A DNA stretch of 64,000 nucleotides from positions 1-64,000 of the forward strand of contig NZ_JACARE010000006.1 of the NCBI RefSeq assembly GCF_013386765.1, in the 5' to 3' direction. Each line of letters starts with the position of its first letter. The first letter of the stretch is position 1. A program made the translations under genes and the position numbers. Source of the stretch: Pseudomonas yamanorum (GTDB taxonomy: Bacteria > Pseudomonadota > Gammaproteobacteria > Pseudomonadales > Pseudomonadaceae). The notes beneath the pieces are model-generated. The model was not told the DNA's origin. It saw only the letters and a program-made list of their open reading frames with translations, and searched no databases. This document shows, piece by piece, positions 25,114 through 33,123 of the stretch.

Positions 25114-25668
25114 ATGAGCTCTATCCTGCCTTCCGGCGCTGCCCGTCTGGTCAGCAAGGCGTCGCGCCGTCCGTCCCGCGGCGAAGTATTGTTGCCGTCT
25201 GTCGAATACCCAAGTAACGCCCGTTGTTTCGTCCACCTGGATGCACGTTTGCTGCCGTATTGGCACACCTTGTTCGACATCTGCCCCGGTTTGCTCAAGC
25301 TCGACCCGCCAGAGGGCTTGAACCTGTTTCGCAGTTTCATGACCTGGGCGTATCGCAACCGTCCGTCGCTGAACTGGACCTATCACGTGAACGTGTGCCG
25401 TTGGTTGCTCGGTTCGGTGTATCGCACGCAGATCGATGAAGAGCCCATCGAAGCGTTCATGACGGCGGCGGCGGCCCGTTGGGTCAGCGATGACATCGGC
25501 CAGGCCCGGGGCGTGGTCCTGGCCTGGCAAGGTTCGCCCGTGCCGGTGCTGGACTGGAAGCCGGGCAGTGGCGGGCAACTGCCAATGTTGCCGCCACCGC
25601 CCGTTGATTTCGCCTGGTGCGCGCTGGATGGCCAGGGGCGGTTCAGCGGGTGGTTGCCGGTGCCTTGA
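25114..25668 (+). CDS. hypothetical protein, FagA-like context unknown
   Basis: A 184-residue soluble protein that I do not recognise. It has a basic N-terminus (RLVSKASRRPSRGE), a central helical region rich in Trp and Leu (FVHLDARLLPYWHTLFDICP; WAYRNRPSLNWTYHVNVCRW) and a Pro-rich stretch LPMLPPPPVDFAW near the end. No signal peptide or membrane segment. Codon pattern is like its neighbours. It follows DUF2946 by 62 bp in the same direction. A GTG three codons earlier (25105) is an alternative start. Confidence 0.6.
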   Translation: MSSILPSGAARLVSKASRRPSRGEVLLPSVEYPSNARCFVHLDARLLPYWHTLFDICPGLLKLDPPEGLNLFRSFMTWAYRNRPSLNWTYHVNVCRWLLGSVYRTQIDEEPIEAFMTAAAARWVSDDIGQARGVVLAWQGSPVPVLDWKPGSGGQLPMLPPPPVDFAWCALDGQGRFSGWLPVP

Positions 25669-25734
25669 GGTTCTGCTCAATCCACTGGGCAACGCTGGTC
25701 ACGGCGATTTGCTGTTGCGCATTGCCACGACTTT

Positions 25735-25932
25735 CAGGAGGTGCCGCCCAAGGTCGAATACCAGTTGTCCGAGCTGGGCAAACAGCTGTTGGTGCACATG
25801 ATTCCGCTGTGGACGTGGGTGGTGGAAAACGCCGACGGATTCAGGCGTTCCCGGGAACGGTTTGACGCTGATCAGGTGCTGTATTCAGAGCTTGGGCTGG
25901 CAGTGTCGAATGTGCATGAAGTTGCCAATTAA
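25735..25932 (+). pseudogene. C-terminal remnant of an HxlR family regulator
   Basis: The frame reads QEVPPKVEYQLSELGKQL and continues to a stop at 25932; EVPPxVEYxLTxLG is the signature of the wing of HxlR winged-helix regulators. Upstream of the glutamine the same frame has no HxlR similarity (the expected HTH with MRF-L-E and the Cys are absent), so the 5' half of the gene has been lost. No start or ribosome-binding site of its own is convincing. Confidence 0.65.
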
Positions 25933-26039
25933 GAAAGTATTTGCTTGTGTAATTCAGACGGCTCTACGTATTATCCAAATGTATTCTTGGGTATAGGCCC
26001 AAGAGCGGGTTTTCGCTTTTAGTGAGCAAGGAGCTTTGG

Positions 26040-26540
26040 ATGAGCGTGGAGGCGTTTTTGCCGGGCGGTTCAGCGGGTCTGTTCCTGGGGACGCAAGCCC
26101 TGGGCTTGAGCGTCTGGCTGACCCTCGCCGTGGTTAACAACGGGCAGGCTTTTCGCAGCTCGGTGGGGGCGGTGGGCGCGACCATGGCCATGGCGCCGCT
26201 GCACCAAAGTCCGCCTATCGACACGCCTTTGCTGAAGCGTGCGGTGCGCTCACCGCGCCTGCATCAGTTCGCCCTGCTGGTGGTGCTGGTCCTGCAAGTG
26301 GTCGCGGCAGTCGCGGCATGGGTTGGCAGCTACCAGCTTGTCCTAGGCGATGGCCTGGCGGTGGCGCGGCCATGGCTCAACCTGGCACTCAGCGGCTTTT
26401 CGGCATTCGTTTTCGCGATGCTGCTGGGTGGCTTGTGGTTTGGCTACTGGATTCGTCAGGAAGGCCTGCAACTGACGCACCTGGTGCTGTCGGCCTGGGC
26501 GCTGTTGGCGTTTGCGCTGTTCAACCTGCAATGGGCCTGA
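26040..26540 (+). CDS. DUF2165-like small integral membrane protein
   Basis: A 166-residue protein with four hydrophobic segments (about residues 12-32, 75-100, 112-135 and 145-164). The loop after the first helix, VVNNGQAFRSSVGAVGATMA, then SPRLHQFALLVV, resembles DUF2165 (NNxTDYGxNFxFVxHV, then SPxLHHAAY). Function unknown. The ATG at 26040 follows AAGGAG; a GTG six codons upstream precedes that site. Confidence 0.65.
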   Translation: MSVEAFLPGGSAGLFLGTQALGLSVWLTLAVVNNGQAFRSSVGAVGATMAMAPLHQSPPIDTPLLKRAVRSPRLHQFALLVVLVLQVVAAVAAWVGSYQLVLGDGLAVARPWLNLALSGFSAFVFAMLLGGLWFGYWIRQEGLQLTHLVLSAWALLAFALFNLQWA

Positions 26541-26555
26541 TGTCGGCCTGAGGCT

Positions 26556-26662
26556 AAGGCTGCGATGGACTGCGCAGCAGGTGTGACACCTGAACCGTTG
26601 GTGTATCCGGGACACTGCGGTGATGGGGTTACGGTTGTTGCGCAGCCCATCGCAGCCTTTTT
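26556..26662. terminator. long hairpin between convergent genes
   Basis: aaggctgcgatggactgcgca at the left pairs with tgcgcagcccatcgcagcctt at the right, and the right arm runs into a T tract (cctttttc). The hairpin loop is about 65 bp, so it may be a REP-like element serving as a terminator for the small membrane gene. Confidence 0.6.
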
Positions 26663-26663
26663 C

Positions 26664-27317
26664 TTACTTGCGGGGCTGAATGCTGTAGGCGCAGCGCCGG
26701 TCCCCGGAAATCAGGTGTTCGCACCGTTCTACGACGTTCTCATCCCCCAGTGCCGCCTGGAAAATCTGCAACTCCGAGCGGCAGAACCCCTGGCATTTGC
26801 GCGCGGCCACGCAGATGGGGCAGTGGTTTTCCACCAATAGCCAGCCTTCGTCCAGCGGCTCCATCTGCGCCATGTAGCCGGCGCGTTCGCGAATCTGTAC
26901 CAGGATCTCGACTTTCTCCTGCAGGGTCGACGCGGCGGAGCAGGCCTGGATGTATTCGTGCTTGGCGGTTGCCTCCATGCTGGCGATGACCTTTTCCACG
27001 CCTTCGCTGCCAAAAATGCCTTCGATGGAGTCGATCAGGTGCAGCGTCAGCACGCTGTGGGAATCCGGGAATTTGCCCTGGGCGGTTTCGGTCAGCGCCC
27101 ACTTCAGCGAGGGCCGGCCGGCACCCGAGATGGGGGCCGATACGCCGACGATCAATTCCGCGACCTGTAACTTCTGGATTTGCTGGCGAGCGGCTTCGGA
27201 GGTGATGTCCAACAGCGCAGCCAGGTCCGTGGTTTTCAGTGGGCCACGGGTCTTGAGCAGGAACAGGATGCGGTCCCCGGTGGATGCCTGGCTGTCGTCG
27301 GTGGGTGTGGCGTTCAT
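26664..27317 (-). CDS. COG2345-type winged-helix regulator with Cys-rich C-terminus
   Basis: A 217-residue protein. The N-terminal winged HTH (about residues 12-75: DRILFLLKTRGPLKTTDLAA, SEAARQQIQKLQ) is followed by a helical domain and a Cys-rich tail: Cys166, Cys169, Cys175, Cys179, Cys199, Cys209, in ENHCPIC, KCQGFC, RCEH and RRCAY. This is the COG2345/SufR-like arrangement, in which cysteines hold an iron-sulfur cluster in known members. It is probably a redox- or iron-responsive regulator; its targets are unknown. It is monocistronic, so autoregulation is likely. Confidence 0.82.
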   Translation of the reverse strand: MNATPTDDSQASTGDRILFLLKTRGPLKTTDLAALLDITSEAARQQIQKLQVAELIVGVSAPISGAGRPSLKWALTETAQGKFPDSHSVLTLHLIDSIEGIFGSEGVEKVIASMEATAKHEYIQACSAASTLQEKVEILVQIRERAGYMAQMEPLDEGWLLVENHCPICVAARKCQGFCRSELQIFQAALGDENVVERCEHLISGDRRCAYSIQPRK

Positions 27318-27507
27318 AGATCGGAAATAACCATGGAAGTGACCGGTCCATTTGACCACAGCGGGCACGCCGGGGCACCTCTTGATCTGCATTAAGGCGC
27401 GCTGATGGAGGGTTCCAGCTGATTTGTATCGAAAGCATTCTGCTGGCCCATTCTGCATTTCCCCCTCGCTACCATCGGCCGCCTGCCAAACCCATGAGGG
27501 AAAAGGA

Positions 27508-28545
27508 ATGAGTGAGACCTGCGAAAGCCTGACCACACCACCCGAGGGGTACAGCGACTGGCTGACCGACCTCAAGGGTCGGATCCACTGCGCCCAGCAA
27601 CGCGCCACGTTGGCGGTAAACCGCGAGCTGGTGCTGCTGTACTGGCAAATCGGCCAGGATATCTTGACCCGGCAAGCACAGCAGGGCTGGGGGAGCAAGG
27701 TGATTGGGCGACTGGCGCAGGATCTGCGTTCAGCCTTTCCGGAGATGAAGGGGTTTTCGCCGCGCAACCTGAAGTACATGCGTGCATTTGCCGAGGCGTG
27801 GCCGGACAGGGAATTTGTGCAAGGGGTGCTTGCACAATTGCCGTGGTATCACCAGCTGGCGCTGCTGGATAAGCTGCCCGGGCCCGAAACCCGCCGTTGG
27901 TACGCTGCCCAGGCCATCGAACACAACTGGTCGCGCAACGTCCTGGTGATGCAAATCGAAGGTCGCCTGCTGGAGCGCAGCGGCAATGCCGTCAGCAACT
28001 TCGAGGGCCTGCTGCCCAAAGCCCAGTCCGACCTGGCGCGCGAATCGCTCAAGGATCCCTACCGTTTCGACTTTCTTGGGCTGACGCTCGATGCGCAGGA
28101 GCGTGAAATCGAAAATGCCCTGGTCAAACATGTCACCGATTTTTTGCTGGAACTGGGCGCAGGGTTTGCCTTCGTAGGCCGGCAGGTGCTGCTGGATGTG
28201 GGCGGCGAGGAGTTTTTCGTCGACCTGCTGTTTTATCACCTCAAGCTGAGGTGCTATGTGGTGATCGAACTCAAGGCCGGCAAGTTCAAACCCGACCATC
28301 TGGGCCAGTTGGGTTTTTACCTCGCGGCCGTAGACGCCCAACTGAAGCACCCGCAGGACAGCCCCACCATCGGCCTGCTGCTGTGCAAGAGCAAGAATGA
28401 GGTGGTGGCCGAATACGCCCTGCGTGACAGCTCGCGACCCATTGGGGTTGCCGAGTATCAACTGGTTGAGTCTCTGCCGGCAGAGTTGCAAACCAGCCTG
28501 CCCAGCATCGAACAGATTGAGCGTGAACTGGCGAGCAATTCGTAG
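27508..28545 (+). CDS. DUF1016 PDDEXK nuclease domain protein (YhcG-like)
   Basis: A 345-residue protein: N-terminal DUF1016_N (about residues 15-150, with NRELVLLYWQIGQDI and FSPRNLKYMRAFAEAW) and C-terminal PDDEXK nuclease domain (about 175-335), with catalytic Asp239 in FFVDLLFYH and ELK motif Glu254-x-Lys256 in VVIELKAGKF. YhcG proteins are PD-(D/E)xK nucleases often found inside restriction islands or as solitary genes. No methylase or restriction partner is nearby. GGGAAAAGGA precedes the ATG. Confidence 0.88.
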   Translation: MSETCESLTTPPEGYSDWLTDLKGRIHCAQQRATLAVNRELVLLYWQIGQDILTRQAQQGWGSKVIGRLAQDLRSAFPEMKGFSPRNLKYMRAFAEAWPDREFVQGVLAQLPWYHQLALLDKLPGPETRRWYAAQAIEHNWSRNVLVMQIEGRLLERSGNAVSNFEGLLPKAQSDLARESLKDPYRFDFLGLTLDAQEREIENALVKHVTDFLLELGAGFAFVGRQVLLDVGGEEFFVDLLFYHLKLRCYVVIELKAGKFKPDHLGQLGFYLAAVDAQLKHPQDSPTIGLLLCKSKNEVVAEYALRDSSRPIGVAEYQLVESLPAELQTSLPSIEQIERELASNS

Positions 28546-28623
28546 CGCTGTGCCGCCAGGCTGGACATTGGCAATTGCCTCGGCACAATGGGCGCCTTGA
28601 AAGGAACTCATCCAAGGAATGCC

Positions 28624-29823
28624 ATGGCCCGCCGTGTAAATACCGCCTGCTCACTGTTGTTGCTCACTGGACTGCTGATGGGTGCAGGCATGCCTGCCAG
28701 TGGCGCGTCCTTCGAGTGTAAAAAGGCCTCCACATCGGTGGAAAAGGCCATTTGCACCAGTCCCGAGTTGAGTGAACTCGACAGTACGCTGGGCGTTTAC
28801 TACGGCCAGGCAATGGCCAAACTGGCACCCGACCAGCGGGACGAATTACGTCGCGGCCAGCGTGCCTGGCTGCAGACTCGCAACGCATGTGCGAGTGAGC
28901 CGCAAACACTGGCCGGCTGCCTGCAATCCCGACTGAGCCAGCGAGTGGTCGAGGTGGGGTCGATCAGCCACAAGGATACGGCGGCCCTCGACGCAATCAT
29001 TGCCAGTATTCCTTATCACCCGGCACACGCAGCAGAAGGGCTCAGGCGCTTCCCGATGAACGACCTGGCGGCCGCCTGGCTGGTCTACCTGCAGCGCTTT
29101 GAACCCGACAGTGGTGTGACGGAGAGCGAGGCCGAGGAGAATCGCAAGCAGGTCCTAGTAGCGCTCAAGGAAGACAACTTTCCCTGGTCGATCTGGCAGG
29201 ACCTGCAAAACGATCCCGCCGTCAGCCGTGATCGGGTGACGTTGACCTTGCTGCGCATGATGATTGAGCGCGAGCAATACGAGCTGTTTGCCGACCAGCG
29301 CCCCTATGTGCACTGCTTTGTTTTCAGCCGTCAGGGCGAGGTTGCGTATGAGTCGTTCGGGTCGCTGTACGGCTCCACCCGGGACAGCTTTGCGCCGATT
29401 TGCGCGCCGCAGGGTGACCTGTTTGCGCAGCCGGCGTGGAAGCGGTTGGACGATAGCCTGAGCGAGCCTTTGTCCACGGCAGGGCAGAACGAGGGCACCA
29501 TCCGCTTTGCCAGCTATGCCGATTGGAGCACTCTTTCGCTCAAGGCCACCGCATCGCCTCGGCTGTTTCTCCAACCGGCCACTGCTGGGCAGAACCAGGA
29601 CCCTGAACTAACCCTGCGCGACTGGGGTGTTGATAAGCAGTGGCCCGCCAGGCAACGCCAGCAGACGCTGGCGGCTGTTGAGCCGGCACGGCAAGTGACC
29701 AGTGAGTGGTTGCAGCGCGAGCGCGGCTTTTCTGCCGCTGATGCCCGCCAAGCGGCCCGGGAAATCGTCAGGCAGTGGTTGAATCTGCGCCTGGACTTTA
29801 TCGGTGGCCCAAGCGAACTCTGA
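28624..29823 (+). CDS. secreted LprI-domain protein
   Basis: A 399-residue protein with signal peptide (MARRVNTACSLLLLTGLLMG, cleavage near ASGA-S) and an N-terminal lysozyme-inhibitor LprI-like domain (PF07007; about residues 30-115: FECKKASTSVEKAIC, LSELDSTLGVYYGQAM, four cysteines expected to pair). The remaining ~280 residues are soluble, predicted periplasmic, and not recognised. PF07007 occurs in many Gram-negative envelope proteins, so lysozyme inhibition is only one possibility. AAGGA precedes the ATG. Confidence 0.75.
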   Translation: MARRVNTACSLLLLTGLLMGAGMPASGASFECKKASTSVEKAICTSPELSELDSTLGVYYGQAMAKLAPDQRDELRRGQRAWLQTRNACASEPQTLAGCLQSRLSQRVVEVGSISHKDTAALDAIIASIPYHPAHAAEGLRRFPMNDLAAAWLVYLQRFEPDSGVTESEAEENRKQVLVALKEDNFPWSIWQDLQNDPAVSRDRVTLTLLRMMIEREQYELFADQRPYVHCFVFSRQGEVAYESFGSLYGSTRDSFAPICAPQGDLFAQPAWKRLDDSLSEPLSTAGQNEGTIRFASYADWSTLSLKATASPRLFLQPATAGQNQDPELTLRDWGVDKQWPARQRQQTLAAVEPARQVTSEWLQRERGFSAADARQAAREIVRQWLNLRLDFIGGPSEL

Positions 29824-29827
29824 ACAC

Positions 29828-30115
29828 TCAACTTCCCGATTGGGGAACGGCTTTTTTACCGGTCTTGCTGGCGGGATGCTGGGTCGAGGAACCTTTGTGG
29901 CGCGTTCCTTTCACGGTTTTTGACGGAGCTGGCGCTTTTGTTTCGGCGGCCTTGCTGCCACTGCTGTCGCCACCGGACGGGCTGCTGGGGTAGGTGCCTG
30001 GCGGCAGAGCCGAACCCGGGGCGGTGTTGTCGCCGAAGGCTGCATAGGCGGGAGCATACAGTACGAGCGTCAGGCTGGCGGCAAGTACAATCCTTTGGGA
30101 AATGCTGGTCTTCAT
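29828..30115 (-). CDS. small secreted low-complexity protein
   Basis: A 95-residue protein: signal peptide (MKTSISQRIVLAASLTLVLY, cleavage near AYA-AF) followed by a disordered Ser/Gly/Pro/Lys/Thr-rich mature part (SSPSGGDSSGSKAAETKAP, KTGKKAVPQSGS). GAGGG precedes the ATG. I do not recognise a family. It sits next to stress-type small genes, so an envelope stress role is possible but unproven. Confidence 0.6.
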   Translation of the reverse strand: MKTSISQRIVLAASLTLVLYAPAYAAFGDNTAPGSALPPGTYPSSPSGGDSSGSKAAETKAPAPSKTVKGTRHKGSSTQHPASKTGKKAVPQSGS

Positions 30116-30183
30116 GACTCAATCCCTCTTGTTGCGGTGAGGACCGAAGCCCGGACCACATCCAGGCTTCGGCAACGCCTCAA

Positions 30184-30360
30184 TCAAGACTTCCTGGAGC
30201 CTGGCGCGTGGCTTTGGGCCCCGCCTTTTTTGCCGGCTTCAGATGCCTTTGCGCGGTCATTGGCGACGTTGCCGCCGGAACCCTGGCCGCCGCTTTTACG
30301 GGGAGTGTCTTGCTGGTCTTTGTGACCAGCCCCTGGGGTGGTTTTTCCGCTGTTAGCCAT
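30184..30360 (-). CDS. KGG-motif small stress protein (con-10-like)
   Basis: A 58-residue hydrophilic protein too short for many gene finders: MANSGKTTPGAGHKDQQDT start, and a GKKGGAQS motif near the end (Stress-induced acidophilic repeat / KGG family). Such proteins are induced in stationary phase or by desiccation and are intrinsically disordered. The frame extends upstream 10 codons, but the ATG at 30360 opens the family-like part. Confidence 0.7.
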   Translation of the reverse strand: MANSGKTTPGAGHKDQQDTPRKSGGQGSGGNVANDRAKASEAGKKGGAQSHAPGSRKS

Positions 30361-30464
30361 TTTCAAAACCCTCAATGATGAGTGAATCAATGGTGTCGCC
30401 TAATTGGGAAGCCGCCAGCCAAATCAAAGTTTGAAAAAGTTTGGCCGCAGGCGACGAATGGGCA

Positions 30465-30941
30465 TCAAGCAGCCATTGGCTTGGCGCCGAGCGCCTTCTT
30501 GTGCGCGGCTTTCATCGCTTCCATCTCTGCACCCAATTCTTCCAGCAAGGCCTTGCCCAGCAGCTTTTTCGCCTGCGGGAACATCTCGCTTTCTTCTTCC
30601 TCGATATGGTGCTCCAACAGTTCCTTGACCACTTTGACGCGCCCGGAAAACTCGGTGGTGGACGGGGAGGTCTGCTTCAGGTCCGGCAATACCAGGGAGT
30701 CGACCGTGCGATGTTCTTCCTTGGCTTCGTGGTACATGATTTCCTGGTCCTTGCCCCCCGCCTTGCGGAAAGCCGGGTAGAGGATTTCTTCCTCAAGCCG
30801 GGTGTGAAGGCTGATTTCCATCTCCAGTTTGGCCAGTAGCTCAGTGCGCTTCTTGACGCCGCGCTCAGTGGACTCACTCAGTTGGCTCAAGATGGCTTTG
30901 ACGCGTTCGTGGTCGGCCTTGAGAAGATCAATGGCATTCAT
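30465..30941 (-). CDS. hemerythrin domain-containing protein
   Basis: A 158-residue four-helix hemerythrin-like protein. Candidate di-iron ligands are His11 (LKADHERV), His46 and Glu50 (SLHTRLEEE), His77 (KEEHRTV), His111/His112 and Glu116 (LLEHHIEEEESEM). Binds a non-haem di-iron centre; in pseudomonads such proteins are stress-induced O2/NO or iron handlers. A GTG three codons upstream is possible, but GAGGTG fits the ATG 30941. Confidence 0.88.
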   Translation of the reverse strand: MNAIDLLKADHERVKAILSQLSESTERGVKKRTELLAKLEMEISLHTRLEEEILYPAFRKAGGKDQEIMYHEAKEEHRTVDSLVLPDLKQTSPSTTEFSGRVKVVKELLEHHIEEEESEMFPQAKKLLGKALLEELGAEMEAMKAAHKKALGAKPMAA

Positions 30942-31131
30942 GGGTGACACCTCACGGGTAGCAGAAGGGCGGGTCGGAGTGCCCGCCTATCCAGAGCTCT
31001 GCAGCATGAGTTGTACCAAGTTGAACTGAATATTTATTTGTTTAAAAATCAATAGGTTGGTGATCGTAAGTGTCGGCTTTGGTCGTGCAGGTTGCACGGT
31101 CCCGTGGCCTCTGGCATGCATTAAACAATGC

Positions 31132-31689
31132 CTATCCTCCGCTGACTTTCCAGTGCTTGATGTCTTCTGCAAACACAATCTGCTCAACCTCATGGGCAAT
31201 CCCGTAGGCCAGTGACTCGTGAGCGGCAATCACTTTTTCCTCGGCCGACAGGCACTTGAAAATATCCAGGTGCGTCTCTGCGGTGGCGGTTTCCAGTTCG
31301 TAGATTTTCACGTAGCGCGCCAGGTCGTTGTCCAGGCTCGACAGGTATTCGCGCAGGCGCTGGTGGTCGACGGAGTTCTGGTTGAAATACCAGTTCATGG
31401 GATGAATCAAAAATCGCGAGTGGGGCGTAGTGATCCGGCGATTGGCCGCCAGGAACATGATGATGCCCATGGACTCGATATTGCCCGCATTGATCGCACA
31501 CAGCGGCACCGGCAGGGACTTGAGGAAGGTGTAGAGGGTAAAGCCGAAATTGGTGCTGCCGCCGGTGGTGGAGAGGTTAAGCAGCAACGAGCTGGCGCCT
31601 TGCTCGATCGCATCTAGACAACAATCACGAAAGCGCTCGGTGGTGCCCTGATCGATCTGGCAGTGAAAGTGGATGATGTGCTCGGTCAT
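31132..31689 (-). CDS. ClpP/SDH-fold serine protease-like protein
   Basis: A 185-residue ClpP-fold protein. The oxyanion Gly motif is STTGGSTNFGF (around residues 40-50), the nucleophile is Ser73 in GNIESMGIIM (ClpP GxxASMG), and the general base is His96 in RFLIHPMN (ClpP MIHQP). The third triad residue is probably Asp142 in ETHLDIFKCLSAEE. It lacks a ClpX/ClpA partner nearby and is shorter than ClpP1 (about 200), so it may be an orphan protease or peptidase-like protein. Surrounded by stress genes. Confidence 0.82.
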   Translation of the reverse strand: MTEHIIHFHCQIDQGTTERFRDCCLDAIEQGASSLLLNLSTTGGSTNFGFTLYTFLKSLPVPLCAINAGNIESMGIIMFLAANRRITTPHSRFLIHPMNWYFNQNSVDHQRLREYLSSLDNDLARYVKIYELETATAETHLDIFKCLSAEEKVIAAHESLAYGIAHEVEQIVFAEDIKHWKVSGG

Positions 31690-31844
31690 CCTGGGCCTCC
31701 GTGGGGTGGGAGTGACGTTGCATTGAGTCTAGAAGGTTCCGCCAGGCCTGCCGCAACCGTTGGGCGAGAGCCATCCGCTGCAATTTTAATGAACCCTCGG
31801 GCGTGTAGCTTGACCTAATGGATACGACCTCAGGAGGATGAATC

Positions 31845-32066
31845 ATGCAAATCGAATATGTCTGGATTGGCTTGGCAGTGATTCTGGTACTGCTGGAACT
31901 GTGGGCGATCAACAGCGTGCTGCGCAGTGGCAGTGGCTGGGAAACCAAAGGGTTATGGCTGGTGGTGCTGATCTTCATGCCGCTGTTGGGGCTGATCCTC
32001 TGGGCGCTGTTTGGACCCAAGGGTGTGAACCGGGCGACCCATGCCACGGAGCATGGCAAAGGCTGA
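31845..32066 (+). CDS. PLDc_N domain small membrane protein
   Basis: A 73-residue inner-membrane protein with two transmembrane helices (residues 4-24 and 37-57) and a PLDc_N (PF13396) signature: WETKGLWLVVLIFMPLLGLI, then ALFGPKG. AGGAGG seven bases before the ATG is strong. Stand-alone PLDc_N proteins are common in stress regulons of pseudomonads, with unknown function. Confidence 0.85.
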   Translation: MQIEYVWIGLAVILVLLELWAINSVLRSGSGWETKGLWLVVLIFMPLLGLILWALFGPKGVNRATHATEHGKG

Positions 32067-32080
32067 TACGGAATTTACAA

Positions 32081-32107
32081 AAAACAGGCGCCCGAGGGCG
32101 CCTGTTT
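32081..32107. terminator. bidirectional Rho-independent terminator
   Basis: aaaacaggcgccc-ga-gggcgcctgttt: a perfect 10-bp GC-rich stem flanked by A and T tracts, between the convergent PLDc_N gene (ends 32066) and DJ-1/PfpI gene (ends 32121). Confidence 0.9.
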
Positions 32108-32120
32108 GCATTGGCTCGCG

Positions 32121-32681
32121 TCAAGCCGCCAGTGCTTTGGCAATCGCCTGGTTGAACGCCGGCAAGTCATCGGGCGTGCGGGAGGTGATCAATGTCCAGC
32201 CATTGGCCGGGCATTCCTTTACCTCTGTATCCACCCAGTTTTCCGCCCCGGCATTCACCAGGTCGGTGCGCACGCTTTTATAGGAAGTGAGGGTCTTGCC
32301 GCCGATCACCCCGGCATCGATCAGCGCCCATGGGCCATGGCAGATGGCAGCTACGGTTTTCCCGGCCTTGACGAAATCGTTGATCAGCCGCAAGGCGTCG
32401 CTGTCCTGGCGCAGAGTGTCGGCATTGACGGTACCGCCGGGGATGACCAGTGCATCGAAGTCGCTGCCCTTCAGCTCCGAGAGCTTGGCATCGGACTCCA
32501 CGGTCCGGTCTTTCTCGGTGTCCTTGAGGAAGGTCTGAGTGCTGCCACCCTTGCTGGAACCGTGGGTCACCGTGGCGCCGAAACCGCGCAGGGTTTCCAG
32601 GGGGTTGAGCAACTCGTCGCGCTCGATACCGGTGTTGGAGGTGATGATCAGAATTTTCTTGCCGTGCAGTTGCGAACTCAT
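32121..32681 (-). CDS. DJ-1/PfpI family protein (type 1 glutamine amidotransferase-like)
   Basis: A 186-residue single-domain protein. Nucleophile elbow AAICHGPWAL with Cys114-His115, and Glu20/Glu23 near the active site (NTGIERDE). Members of this YhbO/PfpI-like subgroup act as glyoxalase III/deglycase or chaperone and are stress-induced. Consistent with the neighbouring stress genes. Confidence 0.88.
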   Translation of the reverse strand: MSSQLHGKKILIITSNTGIERDELLNPLETLRGFGATVTHGSSKGGSTQTFLKDTEKDRTVESDAKLSELKGSDFDALVIPGGTVNADTLRQDSDALRLINDFVKAGKTVAAICHGPWALIDAGVIGGKTLTSYKSVRTDLVNAGAENWVDTEVKECPANGWTLITSRTPDDLPAFNQAIAKALAA

Positions 32682-32804
32682 GGTCGAGTGTCTCCTGAGT
32701 AGGGTGTGCGAATGCTGCTACCGGACTGTTGAGCGGGCGCCTGAGCAAAAGGTTTAAATTAATTTGCGCTTATTTCCCGGGGCTGCTCCCGGTTCAATTT
32801 CCTT

Positions 32805-32832
32805 GAACTATCGAAAAATCATGGGCTCTGCT
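32805..32832 (+). promoter_or_regulatory. AlgU (sigma-22)-like promoter
   Basis: GAACTA - 16 bp - TCTGCT matches the AlgU/RpoE consensus GAACTT-N16/17-TCTGA at 9 of 11 bases. It lies 52 bp upstream of the 32884 gene, on the same strand. Inferred from sequence only. Confidence 0.55.
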
Positions 32833-32883
32833 GCATAACGGCTCCGCGCTGGAGCGTTAGCTTTTCAACAGGAGGAACACCCC

Positions 32884-33108
32884 ATGGGCACCGCAAAAAA
32901 CGCCGACAAAACTCCCGATGCAATCAGCTCCGAACAGGCGCAGAAAGGGCGCCAGGTTGATGAGCAGGACAGTGCCTTGCAGCGGCCCAACCCCACGACC
33001 GAAACCGTCGATAAGGTGATCACGCCGACGTCCATCAAGGACACACAACGGCAAACCGACCGCATCAATGAGCAGGCCGCCAAGGTCGAGCGCAAGCTGG
33101 GCCAGTGA
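32884..33108 (+). CDS. small hydrophilic protein, likely stress-induced
   Basis: A 74-residue protein rich in Asp, Glu, Gln, Thr and Lys (KNADKTPDAISSEQAQKGRQ ... INEQAAKVERKLGQ), predicted disordered, with no family I can name. CAGGAGG precedes the ATG, and an AlgU-like promoter lies upstream. 15 bp before the HhH gene, so co-transcribed. Confidence 0.7.
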   Translation: MGTAKNADKTPDAISSEQAQKGRQVDEQDSALQRPNPTTETVDKVITPTSIKDTQRQTDRINEQAAKVERKLGQ

Positions 33109-33123
33109 GAGGCGGAGGCAGTC

